Of a stretch of DNA of 64,000 nucleotides, positions 37,778-48,268 are shown one piece after another (positions within the stretch are counted from its first letter, which is position 1; every line of letters begins with the position of its first letter). The stretch is from Rathayibacter sp. Leaf185. GTDB lineage: Bacteria; Actinomycetota; Actinomycetes; Actinomycetales; Microbacteriaceae. The position numbers and the translations under genes were made by a program. The stretch lies in contig NZ_LMPP01000001.1 in assembly GCF_001423885.1 (NCBI RefSeq), forward strand, positions 124,001-188,000, in the 5' to 3' direction. The notes below the pieces were generated by a model. The model had not been told where the DNA came from. It ran no database searches and saw only the letters and a list, made by a program, of their open reading frames with translations.

Positions 37778-38131
37778 TCAGGCGGGGAGGTACCCGCCGG
37801 TCCGGAGGGCGCCGACGAACGCCGTGTAGGCGAACCACCCCGCGACGGCGAGGACCACGACCAGGTACCCGAGCACGAGACCGGCGACGGCGATCCCTCG
37901 GCCGCGCTGACCGGAGCGCCCGGCCTGCGCGAAGCCGACGTGGCCGAGGACGATCGCCGCGGGGGCGAGCCCGAGCAGTCCGCAGATCAGCGCCGCGACG
38001 GCGAGTCCGTTGAGCGGCGGGCGGACGGGGACCGGCGCGGAGCCGGAGGGCTCGGAGGGCGGCGGGTACAGCGCCGCCGGCGCTCCGGAGGGCGCGGCGT
38101 ACGCCGGAGCCGGCTCGCTCGTGTCGCTCAC
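37778..38131 (-). CDS. DUF4190-type membrane protein
   Basis: 117 residues starting at GTG. A 40-residue Pro/Ala-rich N-terminus precedes NGLAVAALICGLLGLAPAAIVLGHVGFAQAGRSGQRGRGIAVAGLVLGY, the family's two-helix pattern (helix, short basic loop with GQRGRG, helix). Middle member of the three paralogs, 28 nt upstream of the first. Confidence 0.7.
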   Translation of the reverse strand: MSDTSEPAPAYAAPSGAPAALYPPPSEPSGSAPVPVRPPLNGLAVAALICGLLGLAPAAIVLGHVGFAQAGRSGQRGRGIAVAGLVLGYLVVVLAVAGWFAYTAFVGALRTGGYLPA

Positions 38132-38153
38132 GATGTCTCCCTCGAGGATCGGA

Positions 38154-38177
38154 GCCCCCTCCGGGATCGGAGGGGGC
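38154..38177 (-). terminator. Terminator between DUF4190 paralogs
   Basis: A 10-bp stem, GCCCCCTCCG with CGGAGGGGGC, and a GGAT loop, 9 nt after the stop of the 38187-38444 gene. Confidence 0.5.
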
Positions 38178-38186
38178 GCAGCAGGA

Positions 38187-38444
38187 TCAGTACCCGGTCG
38201 TGGGGACCGTCGCGGCCACGGCGAACAGTCCGATGAACAGGAAGATCGTGATGATGATGGCCGCGAAGCCGATGATGATCGCGGCGATCGCGAGGCCGCG
38301 CCCCTTCTCTCCGGTGCGCTTGATCTGCGACAGGGCGATGAAGCCCAGCACGATGCCGACGATCGAGACGAAGAACGAGGCGATGAAGCCGATGATCGCC
38401 AGGACGTTGTAGCGATCGGTGGTCGGAGTGTACGGAGTGGTCAT
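38187..38444 (-). CDS. DUF4190-type membrane protein, short form
   Basis: 85 residues with almost no N-terminal extension: YNVLAIIGFIASFFVSIVGIV, LGFIALSQIKRTGEKGRGL and a second helix AIAAIIIGFAAIIITIFLFIG. I chose ATG 38444 because AAGGGGGA lies 6 nt upstream. A longer in-frame start at 38525 lies in untranslated-looking sequence. It resembles the other two paralogs in the basic GEKGRG loop. Confidence 0.7.
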   Translation of the reverse strand: MTTPYTPTTDRYNVLAIIGFIASFFVSIVGIVLGFIALSQIKRTGEKGRGLAIAAIIIGFAAIIITIFLFIGLFAVAATVPTTGY

Positions 38445-38556
38445 GGGATCCCCCTTGATCAGGAACGAGCGGATGCGATCAGGGTGCCAGGAGGCTCGAC
38501 CGACTGTCAAAAGCCTGGGTGCCACTTGTGGCTCGATACGGAATCCGGGTAGGGAC

Positions 38557-39621
38557 TCAGCGCACCTGGATCTCCGTGACCGGGAGCGTCGAGTCGGCGC
38601 CGAAAGAGAGGCTCGACGGTGCGTGTCCGGCCTCGATGAGCTGAGCCCCGAGCGCGGCGATCATCGCGCCGTTGTCGGTGCAGAGCGAGAGCGGAGGGAT
38701 GCGCAGCGCGATGCCCGCCGCGGCGCAGCGCTCCTCGGCGAGCGCCCGCACCCTGGCATTCGCGACGACTCCGCCGCCGAGCAGCAGCCGCGGCACCCCG
38801 CGGTCGACGCACGCCGCGACCGCCTTGGTCAGGAGCACGTCGGCCACAGCCTCCCGGAAGCTCGCCGCGACGTCGGCGATCGGCACCTCCTCGCCCGCGT
38901 CCTGGCGCTTCTCGACCCAGCGGGCCACGGCGGTCTTCAACCCCGAGAACGAGAAGTCGTAGCGGTGCTTCTCCCTGTCCTTGGGCAGGGTCAGCCCGCG
39001 CGGGAAGCGGATCGCCCTCGGATCGCCCTCGGCGGCGACGCGGTCGATCTGCGGGCCTCCGGGGTAGGGCAGTCCGAGCACGCGCGCGACCTTGTCGAAC
39101 GCCTCCCCCGCCGCGTCGTCGATCGTCTCACCGAGCAGCTCGACGTCCGAGACCAGATCGCGCACGTGCAGGAGGGAGGTGTGACCCCCCGAGACCAGCA
39201 GCGCGATCGTCGGCACTTCCACGGGACTGCCGGCAGTGCCGTCGGCACGGAGGACGTCCGCTCCGACGTGCCCGACGAGGTGGTTCACCGCGTACAGCGG
39301 CTTCTGGAGCGAGACGGCGAGCGCCTTGGCCGCCCCCACGCCGACCATCAGCGCGCCCGAGAGTCCGGGGCCGCAGGTGACCGCGATCGCATCGAGCTCA
39401 TCGAGTGTCACCCCCGCCTCCGCGAGCGCGGTGCGCAGGGTCGGCTCGAGGGCCTCGAGGTGGGCACGGGCGGCGACCTCGGGCACGACTCCGCCGTAGC
39501 GCGCGTGCTCGTCCATCGACGAGGCGATCGTGTTCGCGAGCAGGGTCGTGCCGCGGACGATGCCGATCCCCGTCTCGTCGCAGCTGGTCTCGATGCCGAG
39601 CACGAGCGGGCCGGTGGTCAT
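38557..39621 (-). CDS. tsaD: tRNA N6-adenosine threonylcarbamoyltransferase
   Basis: 354 residues, Kae1/TsaD family. [13 protein letters not shown] opens the ASKHA fold, [10 protein letters not shown] gives the metal-binding HxxxH, and [10 protein letters not shown] follows. It transfers the threonylcarbamoyl group from TC-AMP to A37 of ANN-decoding tRNAs, with TsaB and TsaE, both encoded just upstream. ATG overlaps the rimI stop by 4 nt. Last core gene of the glmS-to-tsaD operon. Confidence 0.97.
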   Translation of the reverse strand: MTTGPLVLGIETSCDETGIGIVRGTTLLANTIASSMDEHARYGGVVPEVAARAHLEALEPTLRTALAEAGVTLDELDAIAVTCGPGLSGALMVGVGAAKALAVSLQKPLYAVNHLVGHVGADVLRADGTAGSPVEVPTIALLVSGGHTSLLHVRDLVSDVELLGETIDDAAGEAFDKVARVLGLPYPGGPQIDRVAAEGDPRAIRFPRGLTLPKDREKHRYDFSFSGLKTAVARWVEKRQDAGEEVPIADVAASFREAVADVLLTKAVAACVDRGVPRLLLGGGVVANARVRALAEERCAAAGIALRIPPLSLCTDNGAMIAALGAQLIEAGHAPSSLSFGADSTLPVTEIQVR

Positions 39622-40088
39622 GGCGTCTCCTGGGGAGCGAGGGGCAGGCGCATCACGAGAGCGTCCACTCCGTCGGGCTGGTAGTAGGCGGGGCGGACGG
39701 CGATCTCGACGAAGCCCTCCGAGAGGTAGAGCGCCTGTGCAACCGGATTGTCGGCGCGCACCTCGAGGAACACCTCGCGGGCGCCGCGCTCGGACGCCGT
39801 CTCGAGGAGGTGCCGCAGGAGGCGGCGACCGAGCCCTGCGCCGCGAGCGGAGGCGACGACGGCGATCGTCTGGACGTCGCCCTCGTGCGCTCCGACCGGG
39901 CAGAGCAGACCCGCGTAGCCGACGACCGCACCGCCGAGCTCGGCGACGAGGTAGCGGGTGTGCCGGCTCCGGATCTCCGCGGCCATCATCGAGCGCGACC
40001 AGGCGTCGCTGGTGAACTCCGACTCCTCGATCGCCATGATCGCGTCGAGGTCCGAGGCCGCGGCCTCGCGGATCGCGGCCTCGGTCAT
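39618..40088 (-). CDS. rimI: Ribosomal protein N-acetyltransferase RimI
   Basis: 156 residues, GNAT fold. The acetyl-CoA loop reads [19 protein letters not shown] (R-x-x-G-x-G). [23 protein letters not shown] is the conserved C-terminal half. It acetylates the N-terminal alanine of S18 in E. coli. In actinobacteria it sits between tsaB and tsaD as here. Start ATG, overlapping both neighbours by 4 nt, so tightly coupled. Confidence 0.92.
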   Translation of the reverse strand: MTEAAIREAAASDLDAIMAIEESEFTSDAWSRSMMAAEIRSRHTRYLVAELGGAVVGYAGLLCPVGAHEGDVQTIAVVASARGAGLGRRLLRHLLETASERGAREVFLEVRADNPVAQALYLSEGFVEIAVRPAYYQPDGVDALVMRLPLAPQETP

Positions 40089-40705
40089 CCGGTCACGCGC
40101 TTCGGTCCGGCCGAGAGCGTGACATCGGGCGAGCGGAGGTAGAGCGGCTCGTCGGCGGCGAGCGGGCGGCCGGCGGCTCGGGTGCGCACCGCGACGACTC
40201 CGAGCTCGGCGGCCGACACGGTCGCGGCCTCGAGCCTCGGGAGGTCGGGGAACGGCAGCGCGGGCGGCTTGTCGAGCCCGGGGCCGGCGAGGCGCTCGGG
40301 GATCCCGGCGGCGTCGAGCCCGGCGTACGCGCTCCAGTAGAGCTCGCGGCGACGCGCGTCGGTGACGACGAGGAAGCCGCCGCTACGGCCGTGACGGAGC
40401 GCCTCGAGGGCGACCGCGTCGTGCGAGACGACGGGGACGGTGGGGATCCCGCGGCCGAAGGCGAAGGCGCGGGCGGCGGCGATCCCGACCCGGAGGCCGG
40501 TGAAGGGGCCGGGACCCATGCCGACCGCGACGGCCTCGATCGCGGCGGGAGATACTCCGGCGGCCTCGAGCGCATCGCGGAGGAGGGAGCCGACGACCTC
40601 GGCGTGCCTCATCGTGTCGGTCTCGGTGCGCTCCGACCGGACCTCGCCGTTCTCGTCGACGACGGCGACAGAGGTACCGGAGGAGGTGTCGATCGCGAGC
40701 AGCAC
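40085..40705 (-). CDS. tsaB: tRNA threonylcarbamoyladenosine biosynthesis protein TsaB
   Basis: 206 residues, starting at [22 protein letters not shown] and the [24 protein letters not shown] segment are typical. It is the catalytically inactive ASKHA partner that bridges TsaD and TsaE in the t6A complex. It lies 22 nt downstream of tsaE and overlaps rimI. Confidence 0.95.
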   Translation of the reverse strand: MLLAIDTSSGTSVAVVDENGEVRSERTETDTMRHAEVVGSLLRDALEAAGVSPAAIEAVAVGMGPGPFTGLRVGIAAARAFAFGRGIPTVPVVSHDAVALEALRHGRSGGFLVVTDARRRELYWSAYAGLDAAGIPERLAGPGLDKPPALPFPDLPRLEAATVSAAELGVVAVRTRAAGRPLAADEPLYLRSPDVTLSAGPKRVTG

Positions 40706-40727
40706 CCTGACAGGGTACCCGCCGGTC

Positions 40728-41210
40728 TCAGACCCAGCGGGTGCCGTGGAAGCGGACGGAGCGGGGCTCGATCGGCTCCTCGCCCTCCTCGGCGTCGGAT
40801 CCCGCGGTCGGGCGCTCGATGACGATGTCGAGCCACGACTCCGCGACCCCGTCGAGCATCCCCGCCCCCCACTCCACGACCACGACCGAGTGCTCGAGGT
40901 CGAGGTCGAGGTCGTCGAGCTCGACCGGCGACCCCACGCGGTAGGCGTCGACGTGCACGAGCGGCGGCCCGTCGTGGAGGGGCGGATGCGTCCGCGCGAT
41001 CACGAAGGTGGGGCTCGTCACGGGCCCCCGGACGTCCAGACCCTCGCCGAGGCCCCGCGTGAAGGTCGTCTTGCCGGCGCCGAGCGGGCCGGTGAGCACC
41101 AGGAGGTCGCCCGCCCGGAGCACCCGGCCGAGCGAGCGGCCGAGCTCCTCCATCGCCTCCGGGTCCGCGACCTCGACGGCACGGTCGGCGAACCACTCGC
41201 GCTCAGGCAC
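40728..41210 (-). CDS. tsaE: tRNA threonylcarbamoyladenosine biosynthesis ATPase TsaE
   Basis: 160 residues. Walker [46 protein letters not shown] and [10 protein letters not shown] are TsaE signatures. It hydrolyses ATP to reset the TsaBD complex. I chose GTG 41210 ([14 protein letters not shown]), which overlaps the alr end by 8 nt. The longer open frame upstream is antisense-free shadow of alr. An ATG at 41154 is possible but would cut conserved residues. Confidence 0.92.
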   Translation of the reverse strand: MPEREWFADRAVEVADPEAMEELGRSLGRVLRAGDLLVLTGPLGAGKTTFTRGLGEGLDVRGPVTSPTFVIARTHPPLHDGPPLVHVDAYRVGSPVELDDLDLDLEHSVVVVEWGAGMLDGVAESWLDIVIERPTAGSDAEEGEEPIEPRSVRFHGTRWV

Positions 41211-42348
41211 GGGTCCCGCCCGATCCGCCCACGGCCCGGCGCTGCACCCTCGGTCCGATCCGGGTGACGAGCTCGTAGTTGATCGTGCCGCACCAGCGCG
41301 CCCACTCGTCGACCGAGGGCACGCCACCCGCCGTCGGGTCGCCCCAGAGGACCACCTGGTCGCCGACCGCGACGGAGGCGTCGCCCACGTCGACCACGAA
41401 CTGGTCCATCGCGACGCGCCCGGCGATGCGGTGCCGGCGCCCGCCGATGGAGACCTCCGCGACGCCGGAGGCGCTGCGCGGGATCCCGTCGGCGTAGCCG
41501 AACGGGACGAGCGCGAGGGTCGTCTCACCCGAGGCGCGGTAGGCGTAGTCGTAGCTGACCCCGGTGCCGGCGGCCACCCGGCGCACTCCTGCGACGCGGC
41601 CCTGCAGGGTCATCGCGGGGGTGAGCCCGAGCTCGAGAGAGGTCTCGTCCTCGAACGGGGAGAGGCCGTAGACGCCGATCCCGGTGCGGACGAGGTCGAG
41701 CCGGGTCTCGGGCAGCCGCAGCGCACCGGCGGTGGCCGCGAGATGCACGGTCGGGCCGGCGAGGCCGTGGCGACCGAGCAGTGCTCCGGCGCGCTGCAGG
41801 ACGACGAGCTGGGCCAGGTCGTCGTCGCGCGAGGTGTTCGAGAGGTGCGAGAGCAGCCCGGTGAGCTGCAGGACGCCGCGCGCGGTGTGCCGGGCGAGCG
41901 CCAGCGCGATCGACTCCCACTCCTGCTCCGGAGCGCCGTTGCGGCTGAGACCGGTGTCGACCTTGAGCTGCACGGCGGCACGGACCCCGCGGTCCTCCGC
42001 CGCCTGCGCGAGCGCGTCGAGCTGCACCTGCGACGAGACGGCGACATCGATGCCGTGCTCGACGGCGCGGTCGAAGTCCTCACCCGGGTCGTGCAGCCAG
42101 CAGAGGATCGGCGCGAGAACGCCCGCCTCCCGCAGGGCGACCGCCTCCGCCAGATCCGCGGTGCCGAGCGCATCGGCCCCGCCGGCGAGCGCGGACTCCG
42201 CGGCGACCAGTGCTCCGTGTCCGTAGGCGTTCGCCTTCACGACGGCCATCAGGCGCCGGGCACCCGTCAGCTCGCGCAGGCGCGCGACGTTCGCGGCGAT
42301 CGCATCGGTGTCGATCAGGGCCTCGCGGAACGAGAGCGGGGCGATCAC
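41203..42348 (-). CDS. alr: Alanine racemase
   Basis: 381 residues, PLP fold type III. The PLP lysine is in [10 protein letters not shown] (Lys38), with a YDYAYRA segment near the C-terminal beta domain holding the second catalytic tyrosine region. It makes D-alanine for peptidoglycan. GTG start, overlapping acpS by 4 nt. The order acpS-alr-tsaE-tsaB-rimI-tsaD is a common actinobacterial wall/tRNA operon. Confidence 0.95.
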   Translation of the reverse strand: MIAPLSFREALIDTDAIAANVARLRELTGARRLMAVVKANAYGHGALVAAESALAGGADALGTADLAEAVALREAGVLAPILCWLHDPGEDFDRAVEHGIDVAVSSQVQLDALAQAAEDRGVRAAVQLKVDTGLSRNGAPEQEWESIALALARHTARGVLQLTGLLSHLSNTSRDDDLAQLVVLQRAGALLGRHGLAGPTVHLAATAGALRLPETRLDLVRTGIGVYGLSPFEDETSLELGLTPAMTLQGRVAGVRRVAAGTGVSYDYAYRASGETTLALVPFGYADGIPRSASGVAEVSIGGRRHRIAGRVAMDQFVVDVGDASVAVGDQVVLWGDPTAGGVPSVDEWARWCGTINYELVTRIGPRVQRRAVGGSGGTRA

Positions 42349-42695
42349 GACTCGGCCACCACGAACGCGCAGGCGATGCCGGCATCGTGCGTCATCGAGA
42401 GGTGGAAGCGCGCGATCCCCCGGGCCTCGGCGGCGGCGCGGGCCGGCCCGTGCAGCGCGAACGACGGATTGCCGTGCTCGTCGCGCACCACGACCATGTC
42501 GTGCCAGCGAGCGCCGACCGAGTCGCCGAGGGCCTTGATGAGCGCCTCCTTGGCCGCGAAGCGTCCTGCGAGAGAAGCCACCGGCAGATCACGTTCGCTC
42601 TCGGCGAACAGGCGATCGCGGAGACGCGGGGTGCGGGCGATCGCCCGCTCGAAGCGCGCGAGGTCGACCACGTCTACGCCGATCCCCACGATCAC
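42345..42695 (-). CDS. acpS: Holo-[acyl-carrier-protein] synthase
   Basis: 116 residues, usual for AcpS. The magnesium site is in [15 protein letters not shown], and [12 protein letters not shown] and the end [16 protein letters not shown] are conserved. It attaches 4'-phosphopantetheine from CoA to the acyl carrier protein. It starts at GTG 42695, with a second GTG two codons later possible. Only 7 nt follow glmS. The longer frame upstream is a glmS shadow. Confidence 0.93.
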   Translation of the reverse strand: MIVGIGVDVVDLARFERAIARTPRLRDRLFAESERDLPVASLAGRFAAKEALIKALGDSVGARWHDMVVVRDEHGNPSFALHGPARAAAEARGIARFHLSMTHDAGIACAFVVAES

Positions 42696-42702
42696 GACGC
42701 GG

Positions 42703-44550
42703 TCACTCGACCGTGACGGACTTCGCCAGGTTGCGCGGCTGGTCGACGTCGAGACCCTTCGCCGCGGCGAGCTCCATCGCGAACATCTGCAGCGGCGTGA
42801 CCGCGAGCAGCGGCTCGAAGAGCGGATCGGCCAGCGGGATCGGCACGACCTCGTCGGCGATCTGGATCGCGGCGGTGTCGCCCTGCTCCGCGATCGCGAT
42901 GACACGCGCTCCGCGCGCCTTGATCTCCTGGATGTTCGAGATCACCTTGCGCTGCAGCTCGTACGACTCGCTCGGGCTGGGCACGATCACGAACACGACC
43001 TGCCCGGGCTCGATCAGCGCGATCGGTCCGTGCTTGAGCTCGCCCGCGGCGAAGCCCTCGGCGTGGATGTACGCCAGCTCCTTGAGCTTGAGCGCGCCCT
43101 CGAGCGCGACCGGGTAGCCGACGTGGCGACCGAGGAAGAGCACGGCGCGCGTGTCGGCCATCCAGCCGGCGAGCTGCGCGATGTCCTCGGAGGCGTCCAG
43201 CACCCGCGAGAGCTTCTCGGGGATCGCGGCCAGCTGAGCGGCCTGCGAGGCGACGAGCTCCGCGGAGGCGGCGCCGCGCACCGTCGCGAGGTGCAGTCCG
43301 AAGAGGTAGAGCGCCGCGATCTGGGCGACGAACGCCTTCGTCGAGGCGACAGCCACCTCCGGCCCCGCGTGCGTGTAGAGGACGGCGTCGGACTCGCGCG
43401 GGATGGTCGCGCCCTGCGTGTTGCAGACCGAGAGCGTCTTGGCGCCCTTCTCGCGGGCGTACTTGACCGCCATCAGCGTGTCCATGGTCTCGCCGGACTG
43501 GCTGATCGAGATCACGAGCGTGCGCGGCGAGAGTACCGGGTCGCGGTAGCGGAACTCGTGGCTCAGCTCGACCTCGACGGGCACGCGTGCCCACTTCTCG
43601 ATCGCGTACTTCGCGACCATGCCCGAGTAGGCGGCGGTGCCGCAGGCGATCACGGTGATGCGGTCGATCTCGGTGAGGATCCCGTCGAGGCTCTCGAGCT
43701 CGGGCAGGGTGATCACGCCGTCGTGGATGCGGCCGCGCAGCGTGTTGGCGACCGCCTCCGGGCCCTCGGTGATCTCCTTCGCCATGAAGCTCGACCAGCC
43801 GCCCTTCTCGGAGGCGGAGGCGTCCCACGCGATCTCGAACGGCTCCGTCTCGACAGGGTTGCCGAAGAAGTCGGTGACGGTGACGAGCTCGGGGGTGATC
43901 GTGACGATCTGGTCCTGGCCGATCGCGACCGCGCGGCGGGTGAACTCGACGAACGCGGCGACGTCGGAGCCGAGGAAGTTCTCGCCGTCGCCGAGACCGA
44001 TCACGAGCGGCGAGTTGCGGCGCGCGCCGACGACGACTCCTGGCTGATCCTGATGCAGGGCGAGGAGCGTGAAGGCGCCCTCGAGACGGGCGACGATCGC
44101 CTGGAACGCGAGGACGAGATCGCCGGTGCGGCGGTACTCGCGGGCGATCAGGTGCGCCGCTACCTCGGTGTCGGTCTCGCTCTCGAAGACGGCGCCCTCG
44201 GCCTCGAGCTCCTCCTTGAGCGGCTGGAAGTTCTCGATGATGCCGTTGTGAATCACGGCCAGCTTGCCGTCGTCGGCGAGGTGCGGGTGCGCATTGCGGT
44301 CGGTGGGCCCGCCGTGGGTGGCCCAGCGGGTGTGCCCGATGCCGGTCGTGCCCTCGGCCAGCGGACGCGCCGCGAGGTCGTCGACGAGGACGCTGAGCTT
44401 CCCCGAGCGCTTGCGGCTGTCGAGCTGCCCGTCGGCGTCGATCACGGCGACACCCGCGGAGTCGTAGCCGCGGTACTCCAGACGCTTCAGGCCCCCGAGC
44501 AGCACGGCCAGGCTGTCCCGCTCACCGACGTATCCCACGATTCCACACAT
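42703..44550 (-). CDS. glmS: Glutamine--fructose-6-phosphate aminotransferase (isomerising)
   Basis: 615 residues. The N-terminal Ntn glutaminase begins [10 protein letters not shown] with nucleophile Cys2, and two SIS domains follow ([42 protein letters not shown]). The C-terminus NLAKSVTVE is the conserved tail. It makes glucosamine-6-phosphate, which glmM, encoded 1.1 kb away on the same strand beyond coaA, then isomerises. I see no glmS ribozyme upstream; only 90 nt separate it from coaA. Confidence 0.97.
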   Translation of the reverse strand: MCGIVGYVGERDSLAVLLGGLKRLEYRGYDSAGVAVIDADGQLDSRKRSGKLSVLVDDLAARPLAEGTTGIGHTRWATHGGPTDRNAHPHLADDGKLAVIHNGIIENFQPLKEELEAEGAVFESETDTEVAAHLIAREYRRTGDLVLAFQAIVARLEGAFTLLALHQDQPGVVVGARRNSPLVIGLGDGENFLGSDVAAFVEFTRRAVAIGQDQIVTITPELVTVTDFFGNPVETEPFEIAWDASASEKGGWSSFMAKEITEGPEAVANTLRGRIHDGVITLPELESLDGILTEIDRITVIACGTAAYSGMVAKYAIEKWARVPVEVELSHEFRYRDPVLSPRTLVISISQSGETMDTLMAVKYAREKGAKTLSVCNTQGATIPRESDAVLYTHAGPEVAVASTKAFVAQIAALYLFGLHLATVRGAASAELVASQAAQLAAIPEKLSRVLDASEDIAQLAGWMADTRAVLFLGRHVGYPVALEGALKLKELAYIHAEGFAAGELKHGPIALIEPGQVVFVIVPSPSESYELQRKVISNIQEIKARGARVIAIAEQGDTAAIQIADEVVPIPLADPLFEPLLAVTPLQMFAMELAAAKGLDVDQPRNLAKSVTVE

Positions 44551-44640
44551 GTGCTCGATCCTAAACGGCGGTCGATCCGGAATCCGGCAGGGGCTCGATC
44601 CCGTCGGGTCCGGCCGCCGCGGACAGTAGGATCGGGGGTC

Positions 44641-45597
44641 ATGCCGTCGTCAGCTCGTGATCCCGGGCGCGAGGCGCACCCCTCTCCGTTCGTCGAGATC
44701 TCCCGATCCGACTGGGCGGAGCTGGCCCGCAGCACCGAGCTCCCGTTGACCGAGACCGAGGTCGTGCAGCTGCGCGGACTCGGCGACCGGCTGAGTCTCA
44801 CCGAGGTCGCCGAGGTGTACCTGCCCCTGTCGCGCCTGCTCACGCTGTACGCGGGCGGCGCGCGGCAGCTGCACCGGGCGACGAGCACGTTCCTCGGTGA
44901 GCGCGCGCAGGCGACGCCGTTCGTGATCGGAGTCGCCGGCTCGGTCGCGGTGGGCAAGTCGACGATCGCGCGGCTGCTGCGCGAGCTGCTCGCGCGGTGG
45001 GACGACACTCCGCGGGTCGAGCTGGTCACCACCGACGGCTTCCTGCTGCCCAACCGCGAGCTCGAGCGCCGCGGGCTGATGGCCCGCAAGGGGTTCCCGG
45101 AGTCGTACGACCGCCGGGCGCTGCTGCGCTTCGTCTCGGAGGTGAAGGGCGGCGCCGCGGAGGTGCGCGCGCCGTTCTACTCGCACCTGTCGTACGACAT
45201 CGTGCCGGACGCCGAGATCGTGGTGCGGCGGCCGGACGTGCTCATCGTGGAGGGGCTGAACGTCCTCCAGCCGCCGGTGCCCGGCCACGGCCTCGCGGTG
45301 AGCGACCTCTTCGACTTCACCGTGTACGTCGACGCGCGCACGAGCGACATCGCGCGCTGGTACGAGGAGCGCTTCCTCGCGCTGCAGCAGGGCGCGTTCG
45401 CGAATCCGAACTCGTACTTCCACCGCTACGCCGCGCTGACCCCGGACGAGGCGCGCGATCGCGCCCGCGGCATCTGGTCGACCATCAACGAGCCGAACCT
45501 CGTGCAGAACGTGCGCCCGACCCGCTCCCGCGCGAGCCTCGTCCTGCGCAAGCAGCCCGACCACTCCGTCTCCTCGGTCCTCCTCCGCAAGATCTGA
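44641..45597 (+). CDS. coaA: Pantothenate kinase, type I
   Basis: 318 residues. Walker [54 protein letters not shown] and IVEGLNVLQ are CoaA signatures. It phosphorylates pantothenate, the first and feedback-controlled step to CoA. CoA also feeds AcpS in the divergent operon. ATG 44641 aligns with family starts. The very long open frame upstream is antisense to glmS and alr and is not part of the gene. Confidence 0.96.
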   Translation: MPSSARDPGREAHPSPFVEISRSDWAELARSTELPLTETEVVQLRGLGDRLSLTEVAEVYLPLSRLLTLYAGGARQLHRATSTFLGERAQATPFVIGVAGSVAVGKSTIARLLRELLARWDDTPRVELVTTDGFLLPNRELERRGLMARKGFPESYDRRALLRFVSEVKGGAAEVRAPFYSHLSYDIVPDAEIVVRRPDVLIVEGLNVLQPPVPGHGLAVSDLFDFTVYVDARTSDIARWYEERFLALQQGAFANPNSYFHRYAALTPDEARDRARGIWSTINEPNLVQNVRPTRSRASLVLRKQPDHSVSSVLLRKI

Positions 45598-45677
45598 CGC
45601 GGGGGCGGCAGCGACCGCCGGCGGGGAGGCCCGGCAGGCTGCAGGTCGAGTCGCCGTTTCAGGAGGAGAGAGACGTC

Positions 45678-47030
45678 CTAGGCGGACCGCAGTTGAGCGA
45701 GGACGACGGCGGCCAGTGACTCCGCGAGCCGGTCGGCCGTCTCCTGCGTCTTCGCCTCTACCATCACGCGCACCATCGGCTCGGTGCCGGAGGGGCGCAG
45801 CAGCACCCGGCCGTCGGTGCCGAGCTCGGCCGACGCCTCGGCGATCGCGGCGGCGATGACCTCGTCGTCGTGCACGCCCTCGCGGTCGACTCCGCGGACG
45901 TTGACCAGGGTCTGCGGGAACACGCTCATGACCGAGGCCAGCTCGGCGAGCGTCCTCCCCGTGCGCGCCATCTCGGCGGCCAGCTGCAGGCCGGTGAGGA
46001 CACCGTCGCCGGTCGTGGCGTAGCGGCTCATGATGACGTGGCCCGACTGCTCGCCGCCGAGCGAGTACTCGCCCTCGTTCATCGCCTCAAGGACGTAGCG
46101 GTCGCCGACGCCGGTCTGGATGACGCGGATGCCCGCCTCCGCCATCGCGAGCTTCAGCCCGAGGTTGCTCATGACCGTCGCGACGAGGACGTTGTCACGG
46201 AGGACTCCGCGCCGGGCCATCGACGTCGCGAGGATCGCCATGATCTGGTCGCCGTCGACGACGCGGCCGTCGGCGTCGACCGCGAGGCAGCGGTCGGCGT
46301 CGCCGTCGTGTGCGATGCCGATGTCGGCGCCCGCCGCGCGGACCGCCTCCGCGACGTTGTCGAGGTGGGTCGAGCCCACTCCGTCGTTGATGTTGAGACC
46401 GTCGGGATCATTGCCGATCACCGTGACGGTCGCGCCCGCGTCGGTGAAGACGTCGGGCGAGATGCCGGCCGCCGCGCCGTGGGCGCAGTCGATGACGACG
46501 TGCAGCCCGTCGAGCCGGGTGCTGCCGAGGGAGCCGAGGAGGTGGACCACGTAGCGGTCCTCGGCGTCGGCGAAGCGGCGGATACGGCCGACGTCGGCCC
46601 CGGTCGGTGTGAGCGGCGGGACGCCGAGAGCCGCCTCGATGCGGTTCTCGAGCTCGTCGGGGAGCTTGCGGCCGCCCGCTGCGAAGAACTTGATGCCGTT
46701 GTCGGCGGCGGGGTTGTGCGAGGCCGAGATCATCACGCCGAAGTCGGCGCGCTCGTCGGCGATGAGGTACGCGGTGGCGGGCGTCGGGATGACGCCCGCG
46801 TCCAGCACGTCGACTCCCGCGCTGGCGAGACCCGCGGCGACCGCCGCTCCGATGAACTGACCGGAGATGCGGGGATCGCGGGCGAGGACGGCGACGGGCC
46901 GTCGACCGTCGGCCCGGGCGGCCGCTCCGAGTACACGGGCGGCCGCCTGGGCGAGGCCGAGAGCCAGGTCGGCCGTGACATCGCGATTCGCGAGGCCACG
47001 GACGCCGTCGGTTCCGAAAAGGCGCGGCAT
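45678..47030 (-). CDS. glmM: Phosphoglucosamine mutase
   Basis: 450 residues. [17 protein letters not shown] at the start, the phosphoserine in [19 protein letters not shown], the metal loop [14 protein letters not shown], the sugar loop GGEQSGHVI and the C-terminal phosphate loop [15 protein letters not shown] are all intact. It converts GlcN-6-P to GlcN-1-P for UDP-GlcNAc. I chose ATG 47030 over an in-frame GTG 12 nt earlier because [12 protein letters not shown] is the family start. It lies 52 nt after rpsI. Confidence 0.97.
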   Translation of the reverse strand: MPRLFGTDGVRGLANRDVTADLALGLAQAAARVLGAAARADGRRPVAVLARDPRISGQFIGAAVAAGLASAGVDVLDAGVIPTPATAYLIADERADFGVMISASHNPAADNGIKFFAAGGRKLPDELENRIEAALGVPPLTPTGADVGRIRRFADAEDRYVVHLLGSLGSTRLDGLHVVIDCAHGAAAGISPDVFTDAGATVTVIGNDPDGLNINDGVGSTHLDNVAEAVRAAGADIGIAHDGDADRCLAVDADGRVVDGDQIMAILATSMARRGVLRDNVLVATVMSNLGLKLAMAEAGIRVIQTGVGDRYVLEAMNEGEYSLGGEQSGHVIMSRYATTGDGVLTGLQLAAEMARTGRTLAELASVMSVFPQTLVNVRGVDREGVHDDEVIAAAIAEASAELGTDGRVLLRPSGTEPMVRVMVEAKTQETADRLAESLAAVVLAQLRSA

Positions 47031-47082
47031 AGCGCAGACCACTTCTCGAGCTACTGGTCGAGCGGCACAGAGGCCGCCGCGA

Positions 47083-47568
47083 CTAGCGCTTCGAGAACTG
47101 GGACGCCTTGCGGGCCTTCTTGAGGCCGGCCTTCTTGCGCTCGATGACGCGAGCGTCGCGGGTGAGGAAGCCGGCCTTCTTCAGGATGGCGCGGTTGTTC
47201 TCGCGGTCGATCTCGTTCAGCGCACGCGCGATCGCGAGGCGGAGCGCACCGGCCTGACCGGAGGGGCCGCCACCGGTGATCTTGGCGACCACATCGTAGG
47301 AGCCGATCAGGTCGAGGACCTTGAACGGGTCGGTGATGAGCTGCTGGTGCAGCTTGTTGGGGAAGTACTCCGCGAACTCGCGGGCATTGACGGTCAGTCC
47401 GCCGGAGCCGGGCACGAGGCGCACGCGGGCGATGGCCTGCTTGCGTCGGCCCACGGCTGCGCCGGAGACGTTGAGGACGGCGCGGGGCGTCGAGGACGCC
47501 TCGGGAGCCGTGCTTTCGGTGGAGTAGCTCTCGGGAGCCACGTCGAGCTGGTCTGCGATCTTCGCCAC
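47083..47568 (-). CDS. rpsI: 30S ribosomal protein uS9
   Basis: 161 residues, GTG start. The N-terminal 35 residues are variable (Ser/Thr/Ala), then the S9 core [40 protein letters not shown] and the basic tail [16 protein letters not shown] that reaches the P site. It follows rplM by 53 nt in the usual L13-S9 operon. Confidence 0.97.
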   Translation of the reverse strand: MAKIADQLDVAPESYSTESTAPEASSTPRAVLNVSGAAVGRRKQAIARVRLVPGSGGLTVNAREFAEYFPNKLHQQLITDPFKVLDLIGSYDVVAKITGGGPSGQAGALRLAIARALNEIDRENNRAILKKAGFLTRDARVIERKKAGLKKARKASQFSKR

Positions 47569-47621
47569 GGTGTAGGTGATCCTTTGTCTTCGAAGTCTGA
47601 GGTGTCGGGGAGGGCCGGAGC

Positions 47622-48068
47622 CTACTGGGCGACCTGGTTGAAAACGTACGCCTGGGGCTGCTGCGCCGCGTGGGGGTGCTCGGAGCCCGTGTAGACCTTC
47701 AGCTTGCGCAGCTGCGCACGACCGAGGGAGTTCTTGGGGAGCATGCCGCGGATGGCCTTCTCGACCGCGCGAGCCGGGTTCTTCTCGAGGAGCTCGGCGT
47801 ACGTGGTGGCCGTGAGGCCGCCCGGGTAGCCGGAGTGGCGGTAGGCCTTCTTCTGGAGGAGCTTCTGACCGGTGAGGGCCACCTTCTCGGCGTTGACGAT
47901 GATGACGAAGTCGCCCATGTCCATGTGCGGCGCGAAGGTCGCCTTGTGCTTGCCGCGCAGGAGCGCCGCGGCGTGGGTGGCCAGACGGCCGAGCACGACG
48001 TCGGATGCGTCGATGACGATCCAGTCGTGCTGGACATCAGCCGGCTTCGGAGAAAAAGTGCGAGTCAC
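47622..48068 (-). CDS. rplM: 50S ribosomal protein uL13
   Basis: 148 residues. [49 protein letters not shown] and [19 protein letters not shown] are L13 signatures. The start is GTG 48068 (VTRTFSP). The longer open frame is leader. The promoter-proximal element shared with infA lies 123-150 nt upstream. Confidence 0.96.
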   Translation of the reverse strand: MTRTFSPKPADVQHDWIVIDASDVVLGRLATHAAALLRGKHKATFAPHMDMGDFVIIVNAEKVALTGQKLLQKKAYRHSGYPGGLTATTYAELLEKNPARAVEKAIRGMLPKNSLGRAQLRKLKVYTGSEHPHAAQQPQAYVFNQVAQ

Positions 48069-48190
48069 GTGAGTGCTGCTTTCTGGTCGGAGTGAGGTGT
48101 TCGTGAATCCCGCTCCGTGGCCGTTCGACCCGCGAGGCGGGCGAACCGAACCGGTGGAGGGCTCAACTTCGGGCGCTCGGCACACGGCCG

Positions 48191-48216
48191 AAAACACCAA
48201 GGGTCGACATTACAGC
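48191..48216 (-). promoter_or_regulatory. Promoter of rplM-rpsI with shared ribosomal-operon element
   Basis: On the minus strand, TAATGT (a -10 candidate at 48213-48208) is followed directly by TCGACCCTTGGTGTTTT (48207-48191). The last 17 nt are identical to those upstream of infA at 53859-53843, where a TAGTAT hexamer occupies the same place. The transcription start would fall inside the shared block. Confidence 0.55.
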
Positions 48217-48268
48217 ACGGAGCTCATCAGCGGAAGCGCGGTTCCCTGCCTGTGCGCGCGAGTCGCCG

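Noticed and set aside
44551-44640. glmS ribozyme upstream of glmS
   Set aside because: Only 90 nt separate glmS from the divergent coaA start and no ribozyme core is visible.
41008-45597. An uninterrupted 1529-codon frame on the plus strand across alr, acpS and glmS
   Set aside because: Only its last 318 codons are coaA. The rest is antisense to well-supported genes, and long shadow frames are expected at this GC content.
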